A stretch of DNA of 7,004 nt from Stomatobaculum sp. (GTDB taxonomy: Bacteria; Bacillota_A; Clostridia; Lachnospirales; Lachnospiraceae): positions 1 through 7,004 of the forward strand of contig JAFSYO010000078.1 of the NCBI GenBank assembly GCA_017449925.1, in the 5' to 3' direction. The notes beneath the pieces were generated by a model, which did not search any database, had not been told where the DNA came from, and saw only the letters and a program-made list of their open reading frames with translations. This document shows positions 1-5,802 of this stretch, in pieces (the first letter of the stretch is position 1; each line of letters opens with the position of its first letter). Both the position numbers and the translations under genes were made by a program.

Positions 1-1
1 C

Positions 2-742
2 CGTCCGGAAGCTACCGGTTTCGGTGCTGTTTACTATCTGCAGGAAGTCCTGAAGCATGAGAACGATCCGATCGAGGGCAAGAGAGTTGCTGTCGCCGGT
101 TTCGGTAACGTTTCCTGGGGTGTTGCGAGAAAGCTCTGCGAGCTCGGCGCAAAGGCTGTTACCCTGTCCGGCCCGGACGGCTACATCTATGATCCGGACG
201 GCGTGGCTACGCAGGAGAAGATCGACTACATGCTCGAGATGAGAGCTTCCGGCCGCAACAAGGTCCAGGATTATGCTGACAAGTTCGGCGTGCAGTTCTT
301 CCCGGGCCAGAAGCCGTGGGGCCAGAAGGATGTCGACATCATCATGCCGTGCGCTACCCAGAACGACGTCAACATGGACGAGGCCAAGAAGATCGTCGCC
401 AACGGCGTGAAGTACTACATTGAAGTTGCCAACATGCCCACCACTAACGATGCTCTTCGTTATCTGCTTGACCAGAAGAACATGATCGTTGCTCCGTCCA
501 AGGCTGTCAACTGCGGCGGCGTGTCCGTCTCCGCTCTTGAGATGTCTCAGAACTCCGAGAGACTGTTCTGGGATGGCGAGGAAGTTGACAAGTGGCTGCA
601 CAAGATCATGAAGGGCATCCATGACTCCACTGCTGCTGCAGCTGAGAGATATGGACTTGGCTACAACCTGGTCGCCGGCGCGAACCTTGCTTCTGTCGAG
701 AAGGTCGCTAACGCCATGATCAAGCAGGGCCGCGCATTCTAA
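2..742 (+). CDS. gdhA: Glutamate dehydrogenase, C-terminal part (5' end outside window)
   Basis: This gene encodes a hexameric glutamate dehydrogenase, a cytoplasmic enzyme that interconverts glutamate with 2-oxoglutarate plus ammonia. The open frame is continuous from base 2 to the TAA at 740-742, giving 246 codons. The family is about 450 residues long, so roughly the first 200, including the catalytic lysine region, lie outside the window. Visible parts are the RPEATGFG entry to the nucleotide-binding domain (residues 1-8 here), the dinucleotide-binding loop GFGNVSWG (33-40), the coenzyme-contact segment TLSGPDGYIYDP (54-65), NMPTTN, and the C-terminal block containing SKAVNCGGV and EMSQNSERL. 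The SGPDGYIYDP segment matches, from memory, the NAD-dependent Clostridium symbiosum enzyme, so NAD rather than NADP use is plausible but inferred. The internal ATG and GTG codons are not starts, because conserved sequence precedes them. A terminator hairpin follows 54 bases downstream. Confidence 0.96.
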   Translation, partial: RPEATGFGAVYYLQEVLKHENDPIEGKRVAVAGFGNVSWGVARKLCELGAKAVTLSGPDGYIYDPDGVATQEKIDYMLEMRASGRNKVQDYADKFGVQFFPGQKPWGQKDVDIIMPCATQNDVNMDEAKKIVANGVKYYIEVANMPTTNDALRYLLDQKNMIVAPSKAVNCGGVSVSALEMSQNSERLFWDGEEVDKWLHKIMKGIHDSTAAAAERYGLGYNLVAGANLASVEKVANAMIKQGRAF

Positions 743-796
743 TTCACCGCGCAGGCGAAACTTTAAATCCGGTACCCCTGAGAAATATCGATAGAA

Positions 797-837
797 GCCC
801 GGGCATCCCGATTCATACCGGGGTGCCCGGGCGGTTT
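797..837 (+). terminator. Intrinsic terminator-like hairpin after the glutamate dehydrogenase gene
   Basis: A 14-bp stem (797-810 pairing with 819-832, all Watson-Crick except one G-T pair at 806/823) encloses the 8-base loop 811-818. The arm begins GCCCGGGCA. Only a short T run (835-837) follows, so termination may be imperfect or need a factor. Its position just after the stop codon of the upstream gene supports the call. Confidence 0.75.
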
Positions 838-860
838 ATGAGTATAGAACAGGCTGTTGT

Positions 861-904
861 GCAGGCCGGCTATTATTTTTAGCAATAATAGGATGCCGGC
901 ATGC
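861..904. repeat. Interrupted inverted repeat between the terminator and the next promoter
   Basis: The arms read GCCGGC (865-870) plus TATTATT (871-877), then a 6-base loop, then AATAATA (884-890), a 4-base bulge (891-894) and GCCGGC (895-900). GCA/TGC can pair outside these. It lies just upstream of the promoter at 918-946, so it could be a second, weak terminator for readthrough or a protein-binding palindrome. No known motif was recognised. Confidence 0.5.
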
Positions 905-917
905 AGAAAATGCTGGC

Positions 918-946
918 TTTACAGAGGGGTAAAGAATTTGTAAAAT
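918..946 (+). promoter_or_regulatory. Probable sigma-70/sigma-A promoter of the 2-hydroxyacid dehydrogenase gene
   Basis: The -35 element TTTACA (918-923) and the -10 element TAAAAT (941-946) are separated by exactly 17 bp, and each differs from consensus at one position. The start of transcription would fall near 953, giving a leader of about 66 bases. This supports transcription independent of the upstream glutamate dehydrogenase gene. Confidence 0.65.
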
Positions 947-1018
947 AGAAATCAGCAGAAATGCCGCTTTTTACGGTACTGAAAAACCATATGGCAACCG
1001 AAAGGAGATCTGACAATT

Positions 1019-1978
1019 ATGAAATGTCTCATCACTGATGCGGTCTATCCCGGCATCGCGAAAGAACTGGAGAAGTATATCGATGTAACAACCACTAACG
1101 GCAAGCCGCTTTCCAAGGCAGAGATGATAGAGCAGATCGGTGATTACGATATCCTGATCATGCGTGTGGACCCGAAGATCGACAAGGAGATCCTCGATGC
1201 GGCGAAGAACTTGAAGATGATTGGCGTCTGCGCAGTCGGCACCAACCACATCGATGTGGACTATGCGAAGGAAAAGGGCATCCAGGTCTTTAACGCTCCC
1301 GGTATGAACGCGAACGCGGTCGCCGAGCTGACTATCTGCAAGATGCTGGAGATTTCCAGAAATACCATTCCGGCATGCAACGATGTCAAGATCAACCATA
1401 ACTGGGACAAGTACACTTTCGTCGGAAGAGAGCTCCGCGGCAAGACCCTGGGCATCATGGGCTTCGGCCGTATCGGCCGCCGTGTCGGAGAACTGGGCAA
1501 GGCCTTCAAGATGAACATCGTGGCGTACGATCCTTATCTGAAGCCCGAGCAGTTCGATGCGGAAGGCGCAAAGGGAATGAGCGTCGAAGAGCTGATCCGC
1601 ATTTCCGATTTCATCTCCATCCATGTCCCGCTGACCCCCGAGACCAAGAACATGTTCAATAAGAAGTCCATCGCCACCATGAAGGACGGCGCAGTGGTCC
1701 TGAACATGAGCCGCGGCGGCATCGTCAACGAGCAGGATATGTACGAGGCGCTGAAGGAAGGCCGCATCGGCGGATACGCTTCCGACGTCATGGAGAACGA
1801 GCTGGCAGGCTCCGGCCTCACCGGCAACGATGAGTTCGCCTCCCCGCTGTTCGAGTGTGACAACTTCATCATCAGCCCCCACCTGGGCGCGCAGTCCACG
1901 GACGCTTCCAGAGATATCGGAATCTACATCACCGGCAAGGTGAAGGACCTCCTGGGCCTGAACAAAGAGCAGTACTAA
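1019..1978 (+). CDS. D-isomer-specific 2-hydroxyacid dehydrogenase (phosphoglycerate dehydrogenase-like)
   Basis: This is an NAD-dependent oxidoreductase of 319 residues that reversibly reduces a 2-oxoacid to the D-2-hydroxyacid in the cytoplasm; the exact substrate is unknown. Family features are the substrate-domain segment VGTNHIDV (73-80), the FNAPG block (91-95), the Rossmann loop GFGRIG (148-153) with an acidic residue at the end of the next strand (D171, which favours NAD), and the catalytic triad R232 (in SRGG), E261 and H288 (in SPHLG). The R-to-E spacing of 29 equals that of E. coli SerA. The usual proline after the catalytic glutamate is replaced by leucine, and the loop from E261 to H288 is about four residues longer. 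There is no C-terminal ACT domain, unlike classical SerA. An AAAGGAG ribosome binding site (1001-1007) precedes the ATG by 11 bases. Candidate roles are 3-phosphoglycerate, lactate-type or 2-oxoglutarate reduction; context next to glutamate dehydrogenase makes the last worth testing. Confidence 0.9.
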   Translation: MKCLITDAVYPGIAKELEKYIDVTTTNGKPLSKAEMIEQIGDYDILIMRVDPKIDKEILDAAKNLKMIGVCAVGTNHIDVDYAKEKGIQVFNAPGMNANAVAELTICKMLEISRNTIPACNDVKINHNWDKYTFVGRELRGKTLGIMGFGRIGRRVGELGKAFKMNIVAYDPYLKPEQFDAEGAKGMSVEELIRISDFISIHVPLTPETKNMFNKKSIATMKDGAVVLNMSRGGIVNEQDMYEALKEGRIGGYASDVMENELAGSGLTGNDEFASPLFECDNFIISPHLGAQSTDASRDIGIYITGKVKDLLGLNKEQY

Positions 1979-2018
1979 GAACAAGATATTTGACATTTTC
2001 CTCTGGCAGAGAAAGACA

Positions 2019-2292
2019 GGGCGTTTTTCGGCGGTTATCAAATTTCCGTACCCCCTAACAGCGAAAAAGACTGCGTTTTTACGCTGATTCTGAAGTGTTC
2101 TGGCAGAGTGTGGGCGTTTTCAGAGAAAAATCAAAAATCCGTACCCTTATTTTTCAAAAAACAGGGGTACGGATTTTTTAATTCTTCAGAAAAACGCCCG
2201 ATCAAAGCTTCCATGAATCAAAATTCTCTTAAAAACGCCCGAAAGTGCCGGCCAAAGGGGTGCGTATTTTTCAAAACAGCCGAAAAACGCCC
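2019..2292. repeat. Large nested imperfect palindrome of four 36-nt units
   Basis: This structure fills most of the 336-base gap between two convergent genes. Two direct 36-nt units (2019-2054 and 2112-2147) lie on the left, and two inverted units (2164-2199 and 2257-2292) lie on the right. All are symmetric about 2155.5, with a 93-base offset within each arm. Units begin GGGCGTTTT and end near CCGTACCC. The outer pair matches at about 29 of 36 positions and the inner pair at about 27 of 36. A further matched segment, GCGTTTTTA (2073-2081) with TAAAAACGC (2230-2238), lies at symmetric positions. The outermost 14 bases (2019-2032 and 2279-2292) are a perfect inverted repeat. The arms have diverged, so this is not a simple assembly fold-back. 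It may be a MITE-like or REP-like element, or a multi-part bidirectional terminator. Confidence 0.8.
2133..2178. terminator. Bidirectional intrinsic terminator between convergent genes
   Basis: A perfect 14-bp inverted repeat, AAAAATCCGTACCC (2133-2146) with GGGTACGGATTTTT (2165-2178), can extend by two more pairs. It has a T tract at the 3' side on both strands. It sits at the centre of the larger palindrome and would end transcription of the dehydrogenase gene from the left and the mgtC-like gene from the right. Confidence 0.85.
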
Positions 2293-2314
2293 GGCTCCTC
2301 CCCTTTTCTGTTAT

Positions 2315-3043
2315 TCAGGTGTCCCGGGCCAGCTTGATGGAGACCACCTCTTCATTCTCCGTGATGAGATTGTGCAGCATTTCATCGGTGATGTCCTGGC
2401 TCAGCTTCAGGATCATGATATAACGGGTATGAGTCTCGTCCTCCTTGCGGATATGGGTCTCGGACACGAGGGCTTCCCACTCCGCCAGCTTCTGGTACAG
2501 CATTTTCGGGTAGCTGGAGCCGTCCTGCAGAACGATATCCAGACGGACATCGGAGACATGCTCGTTGCCGACGGCGGTCCTGTGCATGAACAGCTGGAGG
2601 ACGACAATGAAAAGAGTGGTGAAGACCCCGACCAGGTAGAGGCCGGAACCGATGGCCAGGCCGATGCCCGCCACAGCCCAGATGCCCGCTGCGGTGGTGA
2701 GTCCCTTAGTGTTGAAATTGCGGTCTCGGTAGATGATGCCGGCGCCGAGGAAGCTGACGCCGCTGACCACCTGTGCCGCGATGCGGGCCGGATCTCCGCC
2801 CCGGACACCGTCGAAGTAAATGTCGCCCTGGGAGAGATCGGCGAAGCCGTATTTGGAGACGATCATCAGGAGGGCAGCCGTACACGCGACGACGCTGTGA
2901 GTCCGGATGCCGGCATCCTTAAAACGGCGGCTTCTTTCCAGACCGATGACCGAGCCGCAGATGGTGGCGACAATGATGCGAAACAGCAGTTCTGCCCATT
3001 GAGGCGCAGTAAAACTGTCCAGAAGCAGGCCGTAAAAAGTCAT
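2315..3043 (-). CDS. MgtC/SapB-family inner membrane protein
   Basis: This 242-residue membrane protein belongs to the MgtC/SapB family, whose members are linked to growth at low magnesium and to membrane energetics; the biochemical role is not settled. The N-terminal half holds the hydrophobic segments (about 17-35, 47-64, 87-104, 116-131 and 134-153). It carries the family signature GSVIGLERSRR (30-40), the AGIRTH block (44-49), and the segment SGVSFLGAGIIYRD (94-107) followed by GLTTAAGIW (114-122). Residues from about 164 onward form a soluble C-terminal domain, as in ACT-like MgtC tails. The start at 3043 is chosen because an AGGAGG site (complement of 3052-3057) lies 8 bases upstream and the family begins there. 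The frame stays open back to 3190, but that extension is hydrophilic and unlike the family. The stop is TGA. The gene is divergent from the TauE-type gene and convergent with the dehydrogenase gene. Magnesium control cannot be shown from sequence. Confidence 0.92.
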   Translation of the reverse strand: MTFYGLLLDSFTAPQWAELLFRIIVATICGSVIGLERSRRFKDAGIRTHSVVACTAALLMIVSKYGFADLSQGDIYFDGVRGGDPARIAAQVVSGVSFLGAGIIYRDRNFNTKGLTTAAGIWAVAGIGLAIGSGLYLVGVFTTLFIVVLQLFMHRTAVGNEHVSDVRLDIVLQDGSSYPKMLYQKLAEWEALVSETHIRKEDETHTRYIMILKLSQDITDEMLHNLITENEEVVSIKLARDT

Positions 3044-3082
3044 GGGGTTTCCCTCCTCAGTCAATGTGTTGATTTTTCTGAG

Positions 3083-3113
3083 TAACCAGCACTTGGACCC
3101 GGGTCGCCGGTTA
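3083..3113 (-). promoter_or_regulatory. Leader hairpin in the mgtC-like transcript
   Basis: In the minus-strand RNA an 8-bp stem forms between 3106-3113 and 3083-3090, with one G-U pair. It encloses the 10-bp palindrome GACCCGGGTC (3096-3105). It would lie at the 5' end of the leader. No recognised magnesium riboswitch class was identified. Confidence 0.4.
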
Positions 3114-3120
3114 TATATAC

Positions 3121-3151
3121 ATTTTACCACTTTCCTTCTGGTATGACACAA
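3121..3151 (-). promoter_or_regulatory. Possible extended -10 promoter of the mgtC-like gene
   Basis: On the minus strand, TGGTAAAAT (complement of 3121-3129) forms an extended -10 element. The only -35-like hexamer is TTGTGT (complement of 3146-3151), at a long 19-bp spacing. Transcription would start near 3114, about 70 bases before the start codon. Confidence 0.45.
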
Positions 3152-3153
3152 AA

Positions 3154-3187
3154 GTCTTGTGAAAACAGGAGACTTGTGAAAACCGGA
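3154..3187 (+). repeat. Tandem pair of 17-bp direct repeats in a divergent control region
   Basis: Two head-to-tail 17-bp copies (3154-3170 and 3171-3187) match at 15 of 17 positions and share the core CTTGTGAAAAC. They lie upstream of both divergent promoters, and the second copy contains the -35 hexamer proposed for the TauE-type gene. This placement fits an operator or activator site pair, but no regulator family was recognised. Confidence 0.6.
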
Positions 3188-3202
3188 CACTAAGTATATG
3201 AT
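3174..3202 (+). promoter_or_regulatory. Probable promoter of the TauE/SafE-type gene
   Basis: TTGTGA (3174-3179) and TATGAT (3197-3202) are separated by 17 bp, matching consensus at 4 of 6 and 5 of 6 positions. The -35 overlaps the second 17-bp repeat, so a protein bound there should affect this promoter. Confidence 0.55.
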
Positions 3203-3204
3203 GT

Positions 3205-3240
3205 TCTAAGCGCTGCGAGAGCGCAGAATGTAAACTTAGA
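3205..3240 (+). promoter_or_regulatory. Two-part stem in the leader of the TauE/SafE-type gene
   Basis: The outer stem TCTAAG/CTTAGA (3205-3210 with 3235-3240) encloses an inner hairpin CTGCG-agag-CGCAG (3213-3226). It ends three bases before the GGAG ribosome binding site at 3243-3246, so it could affect translation or mRNA stability. It matches no known riboswitch that I recognise. Confidence 0.4.
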
Positions 3241-3256
3241 GTGGAGACGGAACAGA

Positions 3257-4024
3257 ATGATACATCTTACTCCGATAACATTTCTGATCGTGTGCCCGAT
3301 GGTCTTCCTGGCGGGCTTTGTAGACGCCATAGGGGGCGGAGGCGGGCTGATCTCCCTGCCGGCGTATCTTTTCGCGGGGCTGCCTGTCCACAACGCCGTC
3401 AGCACGAACAAGCTGTCTTCCTGTCTGGGGACCGGCATAGCGACACTCCGCTTTGCCAGAAAGAAAATGATCCGCTGGAAACTGGCGCTGCTGACCATTC
3501 CGGCAGCTGTTGCTGGTTCCGCCATCGGGGCCCACATCTCCCTTCGGCTCAATGAGAGGATCATGCTGATCATCCTGATCTGCGTGCTTCCTATGGTGGC
3601 CTTTGCGGTAAATTCCAAAGTCCTGAAGGACCGGCCGAGGGAAAGTGAAGTCCTCGACGCAAATACATATATCACTGCCGTCATCGCCGCCTTTGTGATC
3701 GGCATGTACGATGGGATCTACGGGCCGGGAACGGGAACTTTCCTGATCATCGCGCTGACCATCTTTTCCAGGCTCAGCATGGCGACGGCCAACGGCCAGA
3801 CAAAAGCCATCAACTTCACCACGAACATTACTTCCCTGGTCGTATTCCTCAGGAGCGGAACAGTGGTGATCCCTTTGGGCCTGGCGGCCGCCTTATGCAA
3901 TATGGCGGGGGCTTACCTGGGGTCCGGCATGGTCATGGAGAAGGGATCTAAGATCGTGAGGCCCATCCTTCTCATTGTGCTGGTGCTTCTGTTCATCAAG
4001 GTCCTCAGGGAACTTCTCGCATAG
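3257..4024 (+). CDS. TauE/SafE-family anion permease/exporter
   Basis: This 255-residue, strongly hydrophobic protein belongs to the TauE/SafE family, integral membrane carriers implicated in export or uptake of sulfite, sulfonates and other organic anions; the substrate here is unknown. The family's internal duplication is visible. The first half carries GFVDAIGGGGGLISLP (20-35) and STNK (49-52). The second half carries GMYDGIYGPGTGTF (149-162) and TKAINFTTN (182-190). Hydrophobic segments lie near 8-28, 75-95, 102-119, 138-152, 160-172, 188-198, 204-222 and 234-252. A GGAG (3243-3246) lies 10 bases before the ATG. The reading frame ends TAG immediately followed by TAA (4022-4027), the only complete gene here that ends in TAG. 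An 81-base gap with a small CCGCT/AGCGG hairpin separates it from the TPR gene, so partial cotranscription is possible. Confidence 0.92.
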   Translation: MIHLTPITFLIVCPMVFLAGFVDAIGGGGGLISLPAYLFAGLPVHNAVSTNKLSSCLGTGIATLRFARKKMIRWKLALLTIPAAVAGSAIGAHISLRLNERIMLIILICVLPMVAFAVNSKVLKDRPRESEVLDANTYITAVIAAFVIGMYDGIYGPGTGTFLIIALTIFSRLSMATANGQTKAINFTTNITSLVVFLRSGTVVIPLGLAAALCNMAGAYLGSGMVMEKGSKIVRPILLIVLVLLFIKVLRELLA

Positions 4025-4038
4025 TAACGAATAAAACT

Positions 4039-4054
4039 CCGCTGTCTGAAGCGG
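4039..4054 (+). other. Small hairpin between the TauE-type and TPR genes
   Basis: A 5-bp stem CCGCT/AGCGG (4039-4043 with 4050-4054) has a 6-base loop and is followed by only TTT. It is too weak to count as a firm terminator. It may attenuate transcription into the TPR gene or be incidental. Confidence 0.25.
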
Positions 4055-4105
4055 TTTAAGGAACTCATGGTTTCGATCGTATGAGAATACAGAAGGGAAC
4101 AGACT

Positions 4106-5068
4106 ATGGCCGAGTATAATGCAGACAGACCGGGCAGACAGCTGAAGCCGGAGGATTACGCGGATCCGCAGTGCCCCTTCAGCGGGGAGGGGTATGGAGT
4201 GACAGCAGAAGTGCGTTCAGTCCCGCAGCATCGGATCATCGGGAAGCTGGACGAATATATGAGCCGCCGGGACTACGCCGGGGCGGAACGCCATCTTCTT
4301 TACTGGCTGGAGGAGGCAAAGCTTGGAAAAGACCTCCGGGGCGAGCTGATGCTCCGGAACGAACTGACGGGATTCTACAGGAAAGTACGGGAGAAGGAGA
4401 AGGCGCTGGAGAACGCCGGCAGCGCTCTGGAACTTTTAAAGGAACTGGGGATGGAGCAGACCATCAGCGCAGGGACCACCTATGTCAATGCGGCGACGGC
4501 GAACAACGCTTTCGGAGAGAACGAGCGCTCTCTGGAACTGTTCCGGAAAGCGCAGGCGATTTTCGAAAACAGCTCTGTCAGGCAGGATTCTGATCGTGCA
4601 GAACATGCTGCTGCTTCGCAGGACGCTGCCGGTGCCGGAGTCAGTCCTGAGTTCCTGGGGGGCCTTTACAACAATATGGCCCTGGCGGAGACGGCCCTGG
4701 GGCATTACGCGGAAGCGGAGAAGCTGTACGGAAAAGCCTTGGGGGTGATGGAGACAGTGCCCGGCGGGGAACCGGAGCAGGCCATCACCTGGCTGAACAT
4801 GGCTCAGACAGCGGAAGCGGCTTACGGCATGGAAGAGGAGGCCGCCGAGAAGCGGATCCAGGAGTTTCTGGAACGCGCGAAGGAACTTCTGGACAAGGTT
4901 TGGGAAGAAGTTTCCGGCAGCGCAGGAAACGGCGCAGTCAGCGGCACCCGGAAGGGCTACGCCGCCTTCGTATTCGAGACATGCTCTTCCGCATTCCAGC
5001 ACTGCGGGTGGTTCGCGGAGGCGAAAAAACTGAAAAAGCGGGCGGAAGAATTATACAGAACGACATAA
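4106..5068 (+). CDS. Tetratricopeptide-repeat protein, function unknown
   Basis: This 320-residue soluble, largely helical protein has no signal peptide or membrane segment. Residues 184-216 form a canonical TPR helix pair (LYNNMALAETALGHYAEAEK, then LYGKAL). Weaker copies appear near 46-75, 83-115 (NELTGFYRKVREKEKALENA), 124-155, 226-262 and 287-318. A low-complexity Ala/Asp/Ser linker (156-182) separates the two halves. The N-terminus contains an unusual segment, PEDYADPQCPFSGEGYG (17-31 region), outside any repeat. TPR modules mediate protein-protein contacts, so an adaptor or scaffold role is the cautious inference. An AAGGGA (4093-4098) lies 7 bases before the ATG. The stop is 23 bases before the nrdG start, with nrdG's ribosome binding site in the gap, so the two are almost certainly cotranscribed. 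No catalytic motif was seen. Confidence 0.88.
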   Translation: MAEYNADRPGRQLKPEDYADPQCPFSGEGYGVTAEVRSVPQHRIIGKLDEYMSRRDYAGAERHLLYWLEEAKLGKDLRGELMLRNELTGFYRKVREKEKALENAGSALELLKELGMEQTISAGTTYVNAATANNAFGENERSLELFRKAQAIFENSSVRQDSDRAEHAAASQDAAGAGVSPEFLGGLYNNMALAETALGHYAEAEKLYGKALGVMETVPGGEPEQAITWLNMAQTAEAAYGMEEEAAEKRIQEFLERAKELLDKVWEEVSGSAGNGAVSGTRKGYAAFVFETCSSAFQHCGWFAEAKKLKKRAEELYRTT

Positions 5069-5091
5069 AGAGCGGAGGAGTGAAGCGGGCA

Positions 5092-5802
5092 ATGAAAATC
5101 TACGGCCTTCAGAAAATGACTTTGCTGGATTTCCCGGGGAAAGTAGCTTGTACTGTGTTCCTCGGGGGATGTGATTTCCGCTGCCCCTGGTGCCATAATT
5201 TTGAACTGGTGGTGGGCAGCACAGAACCGATGATGGACGAGGAGGAATTCTTTTCCTTCCTGAAAAAGCGGAAAGGTCTGCTGGACGGCGTGGCCATAAC
5301 CGGAGGAGAGCCATGCCTGTACCGGGATCTTCCTGTATTTTTAAGAAAGATCCGGGAGCTGGGGTTCCTGACGAAGCTGGACACGAACGGCGTCCATCCG
5401 GAGCTTCTGGAGCAGCTCCTCCGGGAAGGGCTTGCGGATTATGTTGCCATGGATATCAAGAACAGTCCGGAGAAGTACCCTGCCACCGCGGGCCTGGACC
5501 TGAATGCTGCGGGGCGGGAGGCGCTGCTCGGCCTGATCCGCCGGAGCATCGGCCTGATCATGGAACTGGCGCCGGACTATGAGTTCCGCACGACAGTGAT
5601 CAGGGAGTTCCACGAAGAACAGGACTTTGAAGGGATCGGCGGGATGATCCGCGGAGCGAAGCGGTATTTCCTTCAGAGCTTCACGGACCGGGAGACTGTC
5701 CCCTGCGAGGGACTTGGGGCTCCTGAGCCTGAAGAACTGAAGAAGTACGCAGAGACGATCCGCCCCTTTGTGACGGATGTACAGATAAGAGGAATGGAGT
5801 AA
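5092..5802 (+). CDS. nrdG: Anaerobic ribonucleoside-triphosphate reductase activating enzyme (radical SAM)
   Basis: This 236-residue radical SAM protein would use a [4Fe-4S] cluster and S-adenosylmethionine to install the glycyl radical on NrdD. The cluster motif CxxxCxxC is at C27, C31 and C34 (CDFRCPWC), preceded by the family opening LLDFPGKVACTVFLGGC. The SAM-contact motif GGEP is at 71-74, and LDTNG (96-100) and MDIKN (120-124) follow as expected. The length suits the longer NrdG-like subfamily often found in clostridia rather than the roughly 155-residue enterobacterial NrdG. The frame is open upstream to 4900, inside the TPR gene, but the ATG at 5092 fits the family N-terminus and follows a GGAGGAG site (5074-5080) by 11 bases. 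It is cotranscribed with the TPR gene. Its partner nrdD lies just downstream but has its own promoter. Related radical SAM activases cannot be fully excluded, but the neighbour makes this assignment strong. Confidence 0.93.
   Translation: MKIYGLQKMTLLDFPGKVACTVFLGGCDFRCPWCHNFELVVGSTEPMMDEEEFFSFLKKRKGLLDGVAITGGEPCLYRDLPVFLRKIRELGFLTKLDTNGVHPELLEQLLREGLADYVAMDIKNSPEKYPATAGLDLNAAGREALLGLIRRSIGLIMELAPDYEFRTTVIREFHEEQDFEGIGGMIRGAKRYFLQSFTDRETVPCEGLGAPEPEELKKYAETIRPFVTDVQIRGME

Noticed and set aside
764..780. A possible fifth degenerate copy of the CCGTACCCC unit end after the glutamate dehydrogenase gene (AAATCCGGTACCCC)
   Set aside because: It has an extra G inside the motif and no GGGCGTTTTT partner nearby, so chance similarity is likely.
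971..2041. A 356-codon open frame on the minus strand across the whole 2-hydroxyacid dehydrogenase gene
   Set aside because: It is the antisense shadow of a clearly homologous plus-strand gene. It has no family resemblance and no ribosome binding site, and it runs into the palindromic terminator region.
2019..2292. 36-nt repeats considered as a CRISPR array
   Set aside because: There are only two copies in each orientation, arranged as a palindrome. The spacing is 57 bases within arms and the copies are diverged, with no cas genes or leader in view.
2108..3085. A 325-codon plus-strand frame covering the palindrome and the mgtC-like gene
   Set aside because: It begins inside the terminator repeats, is rich in Asp/Gly/Ala as expected from antisense codon bias, and the minus strand carries an unmistakable MgtC-family protein.
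3111..3120. TTATATATAC as an NrdR box upstream of the mgtC-like gene
   Set aside because: It lacks the conserved C and G that bound the NrdR core, has no second box at a phased distance, and is not near a nucleotide reductase gene. It is probably just AT-rich promoter sequence.
3044..3190. Upstream start at 3190 for the mgtC-like gene, adding 49 residues
   Set aside because: The extension is hydrophilic and unlike the family, and it overlaps the promoter and repeats. A strong AGGAGG site serves the ATG at 3043.
4436..5002. A 188-codon minus-strand frame inside the TPR gene
   Set aside because: It is an antisense shadow. The plus-strand TPR protein has recognisable repeats, a ribosome binding site and operon context.
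4900..5091. Upstream start at 4900 for nrdG, or the GTG at 5080
   Set aside because: The extra residues are basic out-of-frame translation of the TPR gene. The GTG lies on the end of the ribosome binding site, leaving no spacing, while the ATG at 5092 fits the family N-terminus.
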